A stretch of 29,479 bases of DNA from Sperchopsis tessellata (GCA_033557685.1 JAWQRN010000443.1:1-29479); one strand, 5' to 3'; numbered from the stretch's first letter, positions 20,756 through 29,412 are shown. Numbers and translations: made by a program. The notes: a model not told the origin generated them from the letters alone.

Positions 20756-21710
20756 AAAATCTGAAGATATGAGAGTATAATTTTCAAATACATTATAAAT
20801 AATGAAATCAATTTTGAATTCCTAAATAAATTTAAATGATAAACTACCTCGAGGTCGACTTAATTTATTTATATTACTATGTTTAAACTACCACAGAGCA
20901 AAAATTACGCTCAGCAGTAGTAAATATATATTCCCACTGTGATATTGGTCAAAGGCAAACAAATTACATTTTAAATATATAGGTACAATAGAAAAAACAT
21001 ACATAAATTTAATCGAAAATGTAATAAGCAATAATTTATATATAATTGGACAATTTATTTTAACTACTGTCAACTCTTCTTGCTATAAAACAAGTGATAC
21101 TAAATGTTTATAATTCCACATGCGAAATCATTTTATCTCGTTTTCGGTAATTTTGTATGTTACACAGACTTTCTAGAATTAAAGAAGTACCGTTAATCAC
21201 CTAAGTACGATTGTATTTATTTTTTAAAATACCTGCAGGTGCTTATATGAAAATAGTTTAAACCAAGCCATACGCTTAATTTATAATCATAAAATTTTGG
21301 TAGTAAATAATAATAATGTTGGATTATATTTTCATTCTACTACTTATCTAAATAATACTATTACGATATTTTTTGAAAAACTATACAATTTTCTGACTTA
21401 TCAACAAGTAAATAACTTTATATAAATTTAGGGCAACTTTGTACATTTTAAGGATATAATAAATACCGTTTGAAAGTGTATTCAAATAATAGTAAATAAA
21501 TATGTAGTTAGCTCAATATCCTTGATTTATAAGAAATAATTATTAATGTAATTAAAACCAACAAAATATAATTTTTAGTCAAAGAACACAAAATAATATT
21601 ATTATATTTAAAAGTATTAAGCAGTAATCTACTATTTATATTGCATTCTAACAGATGAACACCCTTTTTATTATATGTAGATACACAAATAAACAACTTG
21701 AGGAACCTAC

Positions 21711-21792
21711 TTTTACTTCCGCAATCTACACACGCGTTATTTCCAGGGTATTTTAACAGTTCCATTAACACTTTTTCATTTCTGTCGGCCAT
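21711..21792 (-). CDS. ADAP1: ADAP1 exon 1 (N-terminus)
   Basis: The start ATG is at 21792 on the minus strand. It reads MADRNEKVLMELLKYPGNNA followed by CVDCGSK, the ArfGAP N-terminus with the first two zinc ligands (Cys21, Cys24). The frame runs open further, but a GTAGGT donor at 21710 in phase 1 joins exon 2 to give CGSKNPEWASY, matching ADAP homologues. An alternative donor (GTAAAA, 6 bases earlier) would give CGNPEWASY and is weaker. Confidence 0.93.
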
Positions 21793-22245
21793 GATTCACC
21801 ATTTATTCAAAAACACCAAGGGGTATTTAATAAATATACAATTCTTCATAAACAAACTTATTTCACGTCGTCCATTTTTAAAACGAAGTTCATGTTTTGA
21901 TGTACTTGATCAAGCCCATGGGCGGCTCGTCTTTAACATTATGTTAAATACATATAAAATATGAAATAAATGTTAATATGTACACTACTTGAAGTTGTAA
22001 AGTTAATGTTTATGTATAAAATATTTTGGAAAGACTAAAAATTTGATTTGAAATTAAAGTATTTAATATTGGTGTAACGGATTTTGTATCTGACGGGTTT
22101 TGTTCTGTTGAGAAACAATTTCTCCCACTATTCCTAATAAATGTGATAATTATGACATTTGCCAATTGAGAAAAATTCTTGTGGTTTTTGCGATCTTCCT
22201 TCAGTGATAAAGAACATCTACGGTTAGCAGAAGTAAAATTGCGAA
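21793..22245. promoter_or_regulatory. Bidirectional promoter interval ADAP1 / TXN2
   Basis: 453 bp separate the start codons of two head-to-head genes, ADAP1 (-) and TXN2 (+). Both 5'UTRs and promoters must lie here unless upstream non-coding exons exist. No TATA box near either start and no clear initiator is identifiable by eye. The interval is as AT-rich as its surroundings, with GGGCGGCTCG near 21921 as a small GC-rich spot. Confidence 0.55.
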
Positions 22246-22427
22246 ATGATTTCCATAATAAGAAATACTGCTATCCGACGTACTGTTTTTTCTTTTACCG
22301 GTTCAAACAGTCGAGGAATCGCAATTTCAAGCACTCTTAATGGTACCTTCAAAGTACAGGATGATAAGGATTTCTTAGAAAAGGTTGAAAATAGCAAAGA
22401 ACCAGTGATTGTGGATTTTTTCGCCAC
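22246..22427 (+). CDS. TXN2: Mitochondrial thioredoxin exon 1
   Basis: Starts MISIIRNTAIRRTVFSFTGS. The first 30 residues hold four Arg and no acidic residue, fitting a mitochondrial presequence. From about residue 34 the thioredoxin fold begins: FKVQDDKDFLEKV, then PVIVDFFA as the central strand leading to the active site. The exon ends two bases into Thr61, before a GTAAGT donor at 22428. The next exon supplies the WCGPC motif. TXN2 is the usual metazoan mitochondrial thioredoxin, reduced by TXNRD2 and donating electrons to PRDX3. Confidence 0.92.
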
Positions 22428-24334
22428 GTAAGTTTTTTTAACACTTACGTACATCAGTGTACATATACTTTATACTATTTTTATGATGAAATTATACAAA
22501 ACAATCTAATATATAATAATTTTTTATTTAGCAAATGTATGTGCCAGACAAGTAATTTTGTGTCACGTTCATACATTTTGTTATTATTCCAAGTAACTTC
22601 TTTTGTTTACATACAATTCTTCATAATCTGCCTGACATTATACTTAGTTGTGCACCTGTTTTAATTTTATCATATAATGAATGCTTTAATGAAATGTTCA
22701 TTTAGTAGTCAAGATATAGATCCTTTCCATTCTGTTGAGTTACATCTATACTATTATATTATCTATGGCAGGGTTTTGTTGAAATAGTACATACCCTACA
22801 TTTAGCTATAATTCAGGATTCATATCTGTTACCATTTGTATGTCATGGTCTTGCCTGTCTATGCCCAAAAAGTCAGATTACTACGTTCATTTGTACAGAT
22901 TAGATATATAAGACAATTAATACTTCTGACTTATAAAATTGGCAACTGAGAATTTGACTACTTTGACAATTTATTTCTTAGCTATTACGTATTATAATGG
23001 ACTATTATTTTGAAGGATTAAGTTTTGGAATACTTACTCTAAGTTAGTTATTTGTAATCTGTGTCAACGATCTTAATGATTTCTTGGTATGTCAGTATAC
23101 GGATAGATTTATAAAAATTTCTCCATTGCTAAGTGAGTTGGGCTTACTGGTTTAGCCAAACATTTGATGATATTGTTTTGTTTTGTCTAAAAGTTCTTTG
23201 GTGTTACCTGGAACTGAAGTGCTATTCACTTATAGATGGTCATCCAGAAAGTCCTCTTTAATTATGGAAATTATAGATATCCACAAAACGAAAATATCGC
23301 AGTTTGCACATCTTTAATTTAACTTTCGTAAACTCCACCCACATTGATTTATATTTATACAACTTTATTTTCATGAAGTGGAATTTTGAAAAATTACAGC
23401 TATAAATAGTAATTAATTATGAAATATTAAATATAGCCTTCCTGGAAAAATGCAGTAACAACTAGAGGCACTTATATACATCAGTGTTGTATTGTAAGTG
23501 CTTACCTAATGTGATAATAGCGGTGTGGTGCTATTTATGATAGAATCAGTTTTGCATTTAATTATAATAAATAAAAACAAAATATCTCAAATAAGGTAAA
23601 AGGTTTGTTTCATCTTATATTAGTGACTTATGCAAGTCAAAAATTGATTTATTTTCGAATCAGGAATTAGTTATAAATCTGTTATAAAGTTCTGGCTGTG
23701 CAATTCTTGGAAGGAAAGAAGCACGTTTAGACCTTGTAGAAGTGCTCAATATGAAGAGCATACAACTTTAACTTTTGTTAACCATGTACATATCAAAATA
23801 ACATATCATATTTACATGGGAAGATGTTTAACAATTAAATTTCATATAAACAAAGATCAGAATAAGTCATTTATTACAGAAAAGCATTATTTGTTGGTAC
23901 CAATACACTATATCACCTACTCCATATTATATACATTTTCTTTAAAAGCATACTTGTTAATAATTAAAGAAAATAAAGAATGTTGTCCTTACACAATTAT
24001 TACTTTAGTATCGACAGGTTTTGACCATTCTAGTCAATTTCAAGCTAAATATGCGCTCAGGAAAACTTGAAGACAGTCTTCATTTTACCCAGAGCACAAG
24101 TAACCTGAATGGTGGAAACCGGTTGCTATTAAAATAAATATTGTGATATTGACAAGATAGTAAACTTATAATGTATATGTTATATTACATAGTGGGGCAT
24201 TATATGTAGTATAATTCTGGATATGACTTTGAAGTAAAGTTATAGAAATCAGTATGTTTAAACAATTTTATTATTACGAGGGGTTATTAATAACTACATA
24301 GTTAGCTTACTATAGAAACAACAATTTTAAAATC

Positions 24335-25060
24335 AAAATATTTTATTATTCAACATATTCTCCTCTTAATACAACACAGAAAATTATATCTTTGAAACTC
24401 AAATTTATTTCAGGTAATAGATGATAGTTCAAGTGAGACAGATCTGATGAATAAGGGGGATGTTCAAGTAATTAGAACTTCATATTATGAATGTATTTAT
24501 AGCAATGTGTGATTTGTGTGCAGGCATGTCCTACAAAAACAAGACATTTTTCTCGTCTTTTTTCCACAATTTTTTCTTGTAGAGTTGTTAATAATGTGAA
24601 ATAATATTGTCCAATTACTATTGTATCCTTATCAAAGTAGTCAATCATATTTACTCCACGGCAATTCCAAAAAACTGCAGCAAGAACTTTTTCAGTACAT
24701 TTTTACACTAAACACTTCTTATACCTTAGAGTACCAGATTGTTTCCATTGCATCGATAGCTGTTTCGTTTCTGGTTCATAGAAATGTAAAAAAGATTCAT
24801 CCATGGTAACAACACAATTCAAGAAATCAGCGTCATTTTCAAAATGGGCACAGATGCGTCCACACTTATTCGTATCCAATTATCATTTAACGATACATTT
24901 TGTAGACATTTTTTTATATCCAAATATTCGATTATAAATTCCTCAATTGCTGTTTCGTTTAGGAGTAATATAAGTGTACCTAAATTGAACCATTGGTAAC
25001 AGCACGATTCAGCAAAAATAACCGTTTTCAAAATTGATCACCAAGTGTATTAAACATATT
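24335..25060 (-). mobile_element. mariner (DD34D-type) transposase remnant
   Basis: On the minus strand with a few frameshifts: TMDESFLHFYEPETKQLSMQW (about 24810-24745; first catalytic D in MDE), then KVLAAVFWNCRGVNMIDYFD, LLTTLQEKIVEKRREK and LLEHPPYSSDLSHLNYHLLP (near 24480-24420). These match mariner transposases of the SETMAR-like group. The third catalytic residue, normally Asp in APSDYH, reads Asn here (LNYH). The QDN motif of the second Asp is destroyed. A degenerate second copy of the MDE region lies at about 24945-25040. Confidence 0.7.
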
Positions 25061-25171
25061 ATTTATATATTTTTCAATTTAAATCAGTTTGTTCTCTTTG
25101 AAATTTTATCACACAGCAATATTTCAACTTTTAATAGTGAAGTTTCAAAGTGACATTACAAAAAATCTCCT

Positions 25172-26368
25172 TATAACGGTGGCCCAAATTGAATGACGAA
25201 TTTAAAATTCTCGCCATTTTTTTTTTTTTGCTGTTGGTAACTAATACTTTAACAGTTATAATCTATGATTCATCCTATTAGAAAATATGGAACGCTATAC
25301 GAAAGAACAGCCGTTAGAATTGTTACGGTACGTTCTCATGCTTACGGAATTGCGAAATCCGAATTTGTGGAACGTTTCCTATTGGCTAATGCATTTTAAA
25401 TGTATCGGCGGGAAATATTCATCTGAAGTTTTTATGGTCGACGTGTGTACGGTTACTAACAGCATTTATAGAAAATAAAAGATGAGTGATGGAGAAGAGG
25501 ATTTATGCAATCCAGAAGTAGTGATAGAAGTTTTGAAGGGTAACTGTCATTTTCTTCTAACATTAAAGATGATTAGAAATTATAATCCCCCAAACTTTCC
25601 GAAACATTTTCGGATGCATGGGGACGTTGTGATTTTACGTCCGAGTAAATTTTTGCAAATCGCAATTTGGATTTCGCAGGTCGTGAGCATACGAAAACTT
25701 TTGGTCGAGAAATTGTACCAAATGTGTCTGAAGATTGATTAAAAATTTTGATGAAACTGGATCGGCAATGGATGCAAGAACTCTAGTCACTGTATCCTGT
25801 GGTTTTGGGCAGGCGGTGTGATAGATCTTTACTTTTTTGAAAGTGGGACTGCAAATGCTGTAACTGTAAGTGGCGATCGTTACCGTAACATGATAACGGA
25901 GTTTTTTTTTGGCACCAACGATTTGGATCTTGAATAAATGTGGTTCCAGCAAGACGGCACCAGCTGCCATACAACTCGAGTAACAGTTGATTTATTGTAC
26001 CAACAATTTCCTGGTCCGTAATTTCAGGAAATGCCGACATCAATTGGCCAGCTTGTGATTTAACACCGTGCGACTTCTTTTTGTGGGGTTATCTGAAATC
26101 CACGGTCTATGCCAGTAATCCGAAAACAGTTTACCTCATAAACAAAGTCCGACGTGTTATTGATGAAATTGATCAGAGATTATGTGAACATGTATTCGAA
26201 AATTTTGGGAAAAGAACCAAGATTCGCAGCCGATGCCGAGGTGGCCATTTGTCCGACATAATTTTTCATATTTAATCGGAGAGTTTGCACTTTAATACTC
26301 AAAAGAAATCCAATCATAAAATCAATAAATTTTTTATTTCCAATTTAAATGTGGCGCCACCTTTTATA
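25172..26368 (+). mobile_element. Tc1/mariner-superfamily element, second family, with degenerate TIRs
   Basis: Left end TATAACGGTGGCCCAAATTG (25172) and right end, complement of 26341-26368, reading TATAAAAGGTGGCGCCACAT, form degenerate terminal inverted repeats about 1.2 kb apart, the normal size. Coding begins MERYTKEQ at 25287. Later parts read WAGGVIDLYFFESGTANAVT, SGDRYRNMITEFFF, MWFQQDGTSCHTTRVTVDLL, CDLTPCDFFLWGYLKSTVYA and CRGGHLSDIIFHI. The second and third catalytic Asp (QQDG, PCDF) are present about 39 residues apart, unlike the 34 of mariner. Frameshifts and stops make it inactive. Small open frames across it are pieces of this one gene. Confidence 0.8.
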
Positions 26369-26421
26369 GTATATTCTTCTATGATATGTATATCTAATTA
26401 TAAGAAAGTCTAATTTTTTAG

Positions 26422-26542
26422 TTGGTGTGGGCCATGTAAGGCTTTGGAACCGAGATTACAAAATGTAGTTGCCAAACGCAAAGGAGTTGTTCTAGCCAAA
26501 GTTGACATTGATTCATTAGGTGAAGTTGCTGCCAAATATGAG
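26422..26542 (+). CDS. TXN2: Mitochondrial thioredoxin exon 2 (WCGPC active site)
   Basis: With two bases from exon 1 it completes Thr61 and reads WCGPCK (Trp62-Lys67), the redox-active CxxC of thioredoxins. ALEPRLQNVVAKRKG, VVLAKVDID and EVAAKYE follow, covering helix 2 and the next strand. It ends in phase 0 before GTCTCT. The exon is short and invisible as an isolated open frame. The following intron is only 52 bp (26543-26594). Confidence 0.93.
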
Positions 26543-26594
26543 GTCTCTATTTGAATTTATATTTGAGTTTTATTTAATGCTTATTATTTTTTAG

Positions 26595-26714
26595 GTTGGT
26601 ACCATTCCTGCGTTGGTACTTTTCCGCAATGGAAAAGTTGAAGAACGTTTAATAGGTCTACAAGATGAAGATAAACTTGGTATGTGGGTAGATAGAGTTT
26701 TGGATAAGAAGTAA
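26595..26714 (+). CDS. TXN2: Mitochondrial thioredoxin exon 3 (C-terminus)
   Basis: The acceptor TTTTTTAG ends at 26594. It reads VGTIPALVLFRNGKVEERLI, then GLQDEDKL and ends VLDKK-TAA. Pro106 in GTIP is the conserved cis-proline facing the active site; FRNGK is the usual beta-hairpin turn. The whole protein is 140 aa, shorter than human TXN2 (166), mainly through a shorter presequence. AATAAA follows at 26765-26770. Confidence 0.93.
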   Translation, partial: VGTIPALVLFRNGKVEERLIGLQDEDKLGMWVDRVLDKK

Positions 26715-26764
26715 TAATGTATCTGTATAATTTAAAAAATCGCAAGAATGTAAATATTTAGATT

Positions 26765-26770
26765 AATAAA
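26765..26770 (+). terminator. TXN2 polyadenylation signal AATAAA
   Basis: Located 51 bp after the stop codon and followed by a T-rich stretch (TTGTTTTCTTG), as expected for a cleavage site. Confidence 0.7.
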
Positions 26771-26789
26771 TTGAAATTATACTTATTGT

Positions 26790-27200
26790 TTTCTTGAATT
26801 TCCCTTGTAGTATCTTGGTAATTTCATATTGTAAGGTTGGAACACTTATTAGAAAGTAAGTATTTGAAAAGTAAATCGTATATCTCTCGGAATCTCTAAT
26901 GTTTTCTTTGCATGGTGCTCCAGTTTCGAGGGGGTACACGGAGTTCTCTGAAGCAATGAGAGTTGTGATGTTTGGTAACTAATAAACAAATAACTTTATT
27001 CCGAAGAGTCAGAACTTGATGGTGTCAAGTATACAATAAAATCTTATAAGTAATATAATTAAATAGCCCACGATATGGTATGTGTATTAAATAAAGTAAA
27101 TCCTAAATTACAATAAAAAAACATTCTATCAAAAAAATTACTAAACAAAATAATTCCTATAATCTGTTTGTAATCATTTTACAAATAATCGCTTAATCTA
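26790..27200. other. Intergenic DNA, nothing recognised
   Basis: AT-rich sequence between the TXN2 end and the long TA microsatellite. No coding or repeat structure identified. Confidence 0.4.
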
Positions 27201-27205
27201 TCATA

Positions 27206-27229
27206 CACACACATATATATATATATATG

Positions 27230-27272
<43 letters not shown>

Positions 27273-27273
27273 G

Positions 27274-27304
<31 letters not shown>

Positions 27305-27313
27305 ATATTTATA

Positions 27314-27380
<67 letters not shown>
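27206..27380. repeat. (TA)n / (TATG)n microsatellite
   Basis: A CACACACA start followed by about 170 bases of TA with scattered TATG units. Open frames through it in both orientations (poly-Ile/Tyr peptides) are artefacts. It directly abuts the X-type Penelope-like end at 27381. Confidence 0.95.
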
Positions 27381-27384
<4 letters not shown>

Positions 27385-27425
27385 GTACGGATGCTTTCGT
27401 GGGTGTATGCAGCAGATGATTTTAG
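27381..27425 (-). mobile_element. Penelope-like 3' end, type X, minus strand
   Basis: GTTGGTACGGATGCTTTCGT through GCAGCAGATGATTTT is the complement of the 3' end at 28252-28305. It abuts the TA microsatellite with its 3' terminus facing the tract. Confidence 0.55.
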
Positions 27426-27477
27426 AGCACAGAATAAGCTTGTAGTACACAAAAACAATTTCGCGTGAAATATACTT

Positions 27478-27620
27478 AAACACCGAATTTTACGGGAAGC
27501 TGTGGAAATTGAGAAACGGCCAAATTGTATGAATAACAGAGATGATGATTTACGCTAAATTCCACTTGGAAGTCAGTCATTGGTAAACCAAGTTCCAGCC
27601 GTAGCAATGCACGACGCTAA
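27478..27620 (+). mobile_element. Penelope-like ORF C-terminus
   Basis: The + strand reads HRILREAVEIEKRPN followed by NNRDDDLR (27481-27553) and, one frame over, WKSVIGKPSSSRSNARR before a stop. REAxEIEKRPNNxNxxDG-type endings are characteristic of the C-terminus of Penelope-like reverse transcriptase/GIY-YIG proteins. The rest of the ORF is missing upstream, so this is a 5'-truncated copy. Confidence 0.65.
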
Positions 27621-27870
27621 TAGGACACGCTCCCAAAAACAGAATGCGCCAATCACAACACACGCTTACATGAAACTCACCAATGACCATGCAGGATACA
27701 GTAGCAGAGAATATATAAGTCCATCACTTGACCAACGCAATTCATTCGCTCGCTATGCCGATCTAATAATGGCCGAAAGCTTATCAAAAAGGTTGTTCTC
27801 AGAACGAAAAAGCACATACGTGTGATAAAACTCGAAAAGCATCGACAAGGACGATCAGTAAATTAAAAAA
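27621..27870 (+). mobile_element. Penelope-like 3' region, apparent X/Y chimera
   Basis: It continues from the ORF C-terminus. 27766-27840 (CTAATAATGGCCGAAAGC through AAACTCGAAAAGCATC) matches X-type sequence at 28178-28258. From about 27841 it changes to CGACAAGGACGATCAGTAAA, the Y-type 3' terminus found at 28325-28350 and 29216-29240. It then runs into an AT tract. The small open frame 27580-27825 is 3'UTR-like and not a separate gene. Confidence 0.5.
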
Positions 27871-27889
27871 AATATATTTATATATATAT

Positions 27890-27920
27890 GTTGGTACAGA
27901 TACTTTCGAGGGTGTAGAAG
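27890..27920 (-). mobile_element. Penelope-like 3' end, type X, second minus copy
   Basis: GTTGGTACAGATACTTTCGAGGGTG is a diverged copy of the X terminus at 27381, again directly after a TATATATATG tract. Homology stops at about 27918; 27920-28030 is unrecognised. Confidence 0.5.
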
Positions 27921-28045
27921 GATATTGACTTTAGAAGCCGACTGACGTGCAGGTTATCGACTGTAAAACTGGTAATAGCTTTAGAACAAACAACGAACAA
28001 ACCAATCAAACATTTATATTGAAGAGAAAATTTATATATATATAT

Positions 28046-28305
28046 GCAGCAGATGATTTTCGAGTTTTATTCCACGTTTGTGCTTCTTCGTTCTGAGAAG
28101 AACGAACTTTTTAATAAGCTTTGGGCCGATATCCTTCAGCCATCATCAAATCGGCTAGTCAGAGATATAGCGAGTCTCTAATGATGGCCGAAAGCTTATC
28201 AAAAAGCTCGTTCTTCTCAGCACGAAGAAGCACATATGTGGGATAATACTCGAAAATCATCTGCTGCAAACTACACCCACGAAAGTATCCGTACCATCAT
28301 ATATG
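28046..28305. repeat. Inverted repeat of Penelope-like X-type ends
   Basis: 28046-28128 (minus arm) and 28187-28267 (plus arm) are inverted copies of about 82 bp, starting GCAGCAGATGATTTTCGAG on one side and ending in its complement on the other. Arm differences are mostly scattered substitutions. The plus arm continues to the X terminus ATCCGTACCATCATATATG at about 28305. The loop (28129-28186) holds a second imperfect inversion (CCATCATC / GATGATGG types). Hammerhead-like cores lie in both arms. Confidence 0.75.
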
Positions 28306-28324
28306 TATATAAATAAATATATAT

Positions 28325-28912
28325 TTTGTTTAATTTACTAATCGTCCTTGTTGGGCACTATCACTACACTTACGTGCTAAGATCGTTTCGGAATCGACTC
28401 CCTTCTCCAAGCTGTCCGCTCCTGTTGGTGGCTGATACTACACTGACGTTCTGTTTATAACTTCTTAACAGGTATGTGTTTGTGGGAATTTTGCAATAGG
28501 GTGGTTTGGGCAGGGGCGGGTGTGTATGTTTGTCAGCCAGATGATTACTCTTCGGACTAGGTGTGTGTCCTAAATTTGTAATAGTCTTTATGAGTGGTAT
28601 ATTGTCTAATCATTTAGCATTTCTGGGGATTAGTATTAACATATTTCTATTTGCTCTTGGGTTGTAATGTTTATGTAGGTTTTTTATATTTATGACTGTC
28701 ATATTAATTATGGTATCCATTGAATGTTTATTTTCTAATAGGTGCTGTGTAAAGGTTGAATGGTATATGTGGGGTTTTTTATTGGCTTTGAGGTGTTCAT
28801 TGTATCTTTAATAAAATGACCTTTTTGTTTTTCCTATATAAAAATGTTTGCATGTGACTCAAGTTAGTTTGTATACTCCTGATTTTGTGAAAATGTCACT
28901 GTTATAGATAAT
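28325..28912 (-). mobile_element. Penelope-like fragment, type Y, minus arm (GIY-YIG)
   Basis: On the minus strand, from about 28885, it reads SGVYKLTCVTCKHFYIGKTK, then STFTQHLLENKHSMD and later NLHKHYNPRANRNMLIL. This is the GIY-YIG endonuclease (GVYKL ... FYIGKT) and its C-terminal part. It continues through 3'UTR to the Y terminus at 28325-28350 (complement of AAGGACGATTAGTAAATTA). It is 5'-truncated in the middle of the protein. The 3' end faces the X terminus at 28305 across a TA-rich junction, a tail-to-tail arrangement. Confidence 0.72.
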
Positions 28913-29240
28913 AAACATTCTATGGATGCCATAATTTATATAATGAGTCATACATATAAACAAACCTCACACAAACATTACAATTCAAGAGCAAATAGAA
29001 TTATGTAAATACAAATCCCCAGAAATGTTAAATGACCACACAATATATCACTCATAAAGACTACTACAAATTTAGATCACACATCTAGTCCGAAGAATAA
29101 ACATCTGGCTAACAAACATACACATCTACCCCTACCGAAACCACCAGCAGGCATCCTGAAGAACGGATTCGATCCCGAAACGATCGCAGCACGTAAGTGT
29201 AGTGATAGTGCCCAACAAGGACAATTAGTAAATTAAAAAA
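28913..29240 (+). mobile_element. Penelope-like fragment, type Y, plus arm
   Basis: This is an inverted copy of 28325-28735. It begins abruptly at AAACATTCTATGGATGCC (28913), inside the ENKHSMD codons, and runs to AACAAGGACAATTAGTAAA (29214-29232). The two arms touch with essentially no spacer, their 5'-truncated ends joined. It is a later or faster-decayed copy, judging by scattered differences, and lacks about 100 bp near the end relative to the minus arm. Confidence 0.72.
29156..29181 (+). ncRNA. Hammerhead-ribozyme-like core
   Basis: CTGAAGA (29156-29162), a short stem GGAT-TCG-ATCC (29165-29175), then GAAAC (29177-29181) resembles the hammerhead layout CUGANGA / stem II / GAAA. The first stem II pair is not canonical and stems I and III were not established. 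The minus arm has the diverged equivalent at 28380-28410. Penelope-like elements are known to carry hammerhead motifs, which is the reason for the call. Confidence 0.35.
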
Positions 29241-29244
29241 TAAT

Positions 29245-29408
29245 TAACCATAGCGTACGGACCAATCAATTCTGTCTTCCCATCCATTCATGAATGGCAA
29301 AATGCACGCTAAACAGATCTAACAACTGAAACCTATCCACCATCTGAGGGTTGCACTTCTTGTACAAGTATCCATTACATTGACGTATTAAAATGGGATG
29401 TTTCTATG
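29245..29408. other. Unrecognised DNA between PLE end and TA tract
   Basis: A slightly GC-richer stretch with no recognised coding, RNA or repeat features. Confidence 0.35.
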
Positions 29409-29410
29409 CA

Positions 29411-29412
29411 TG

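Larger units (their letters stand above)
17605..21710 (-). other. ADAP1 intron 1, about 4.1 kb, repeat-rich
   Basis: The GTAGGT donor (21710 downwards) and CAG acceptor (17605) splice in phase 1 to make the Asn codon of CGSK-N-PEWASY. It contains pogo-like subterminal repeats (18080-18725), SINE copy B (18737-19051) and a 50-bp minisatellite (20454-20755). The stretches 17605-18075, 19055-20450 and 20760-21710 show nothing I recognise. Confidence 0.85.
22428..26421 (+). other. TXN2 intron 1, about 4.0 kb
   Basis: GTAAGT donor, TTTTTTAG acceptor. The first 1.9 kb (22428-24330) shows nothing recognisable. The remainder holds two dead Tc1/mariner transposons, one in each orientation (24335-25060, minus; 25172-26368, plus). 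The right edge of the second lies about 50 bp from the splice acceptor, within reach of the branch-point region. Confidence 0.85.

Noticed and set aside
25287..26275. Several separate small genes on both strands in TXN2 intron 1
   Set aside because: All are frame-shifted pieces or shadows of one dead Tc1/mariner transposase with terminal inverted repeats at 25172 and 26368.
27193..27483. Open frames of alternating Ile/Tyr on both strands
   Set aside because: They are translations of the (TA)n microsatellite and have no gene context.
27206..29240. CRISPR-like array or other prokaryotic repeat system
   Set aside because: The repeats are inverted transposon arms and TA microsatellites, with no regular direct repeats and unique spacers, and the window is clearly eukaryotic.
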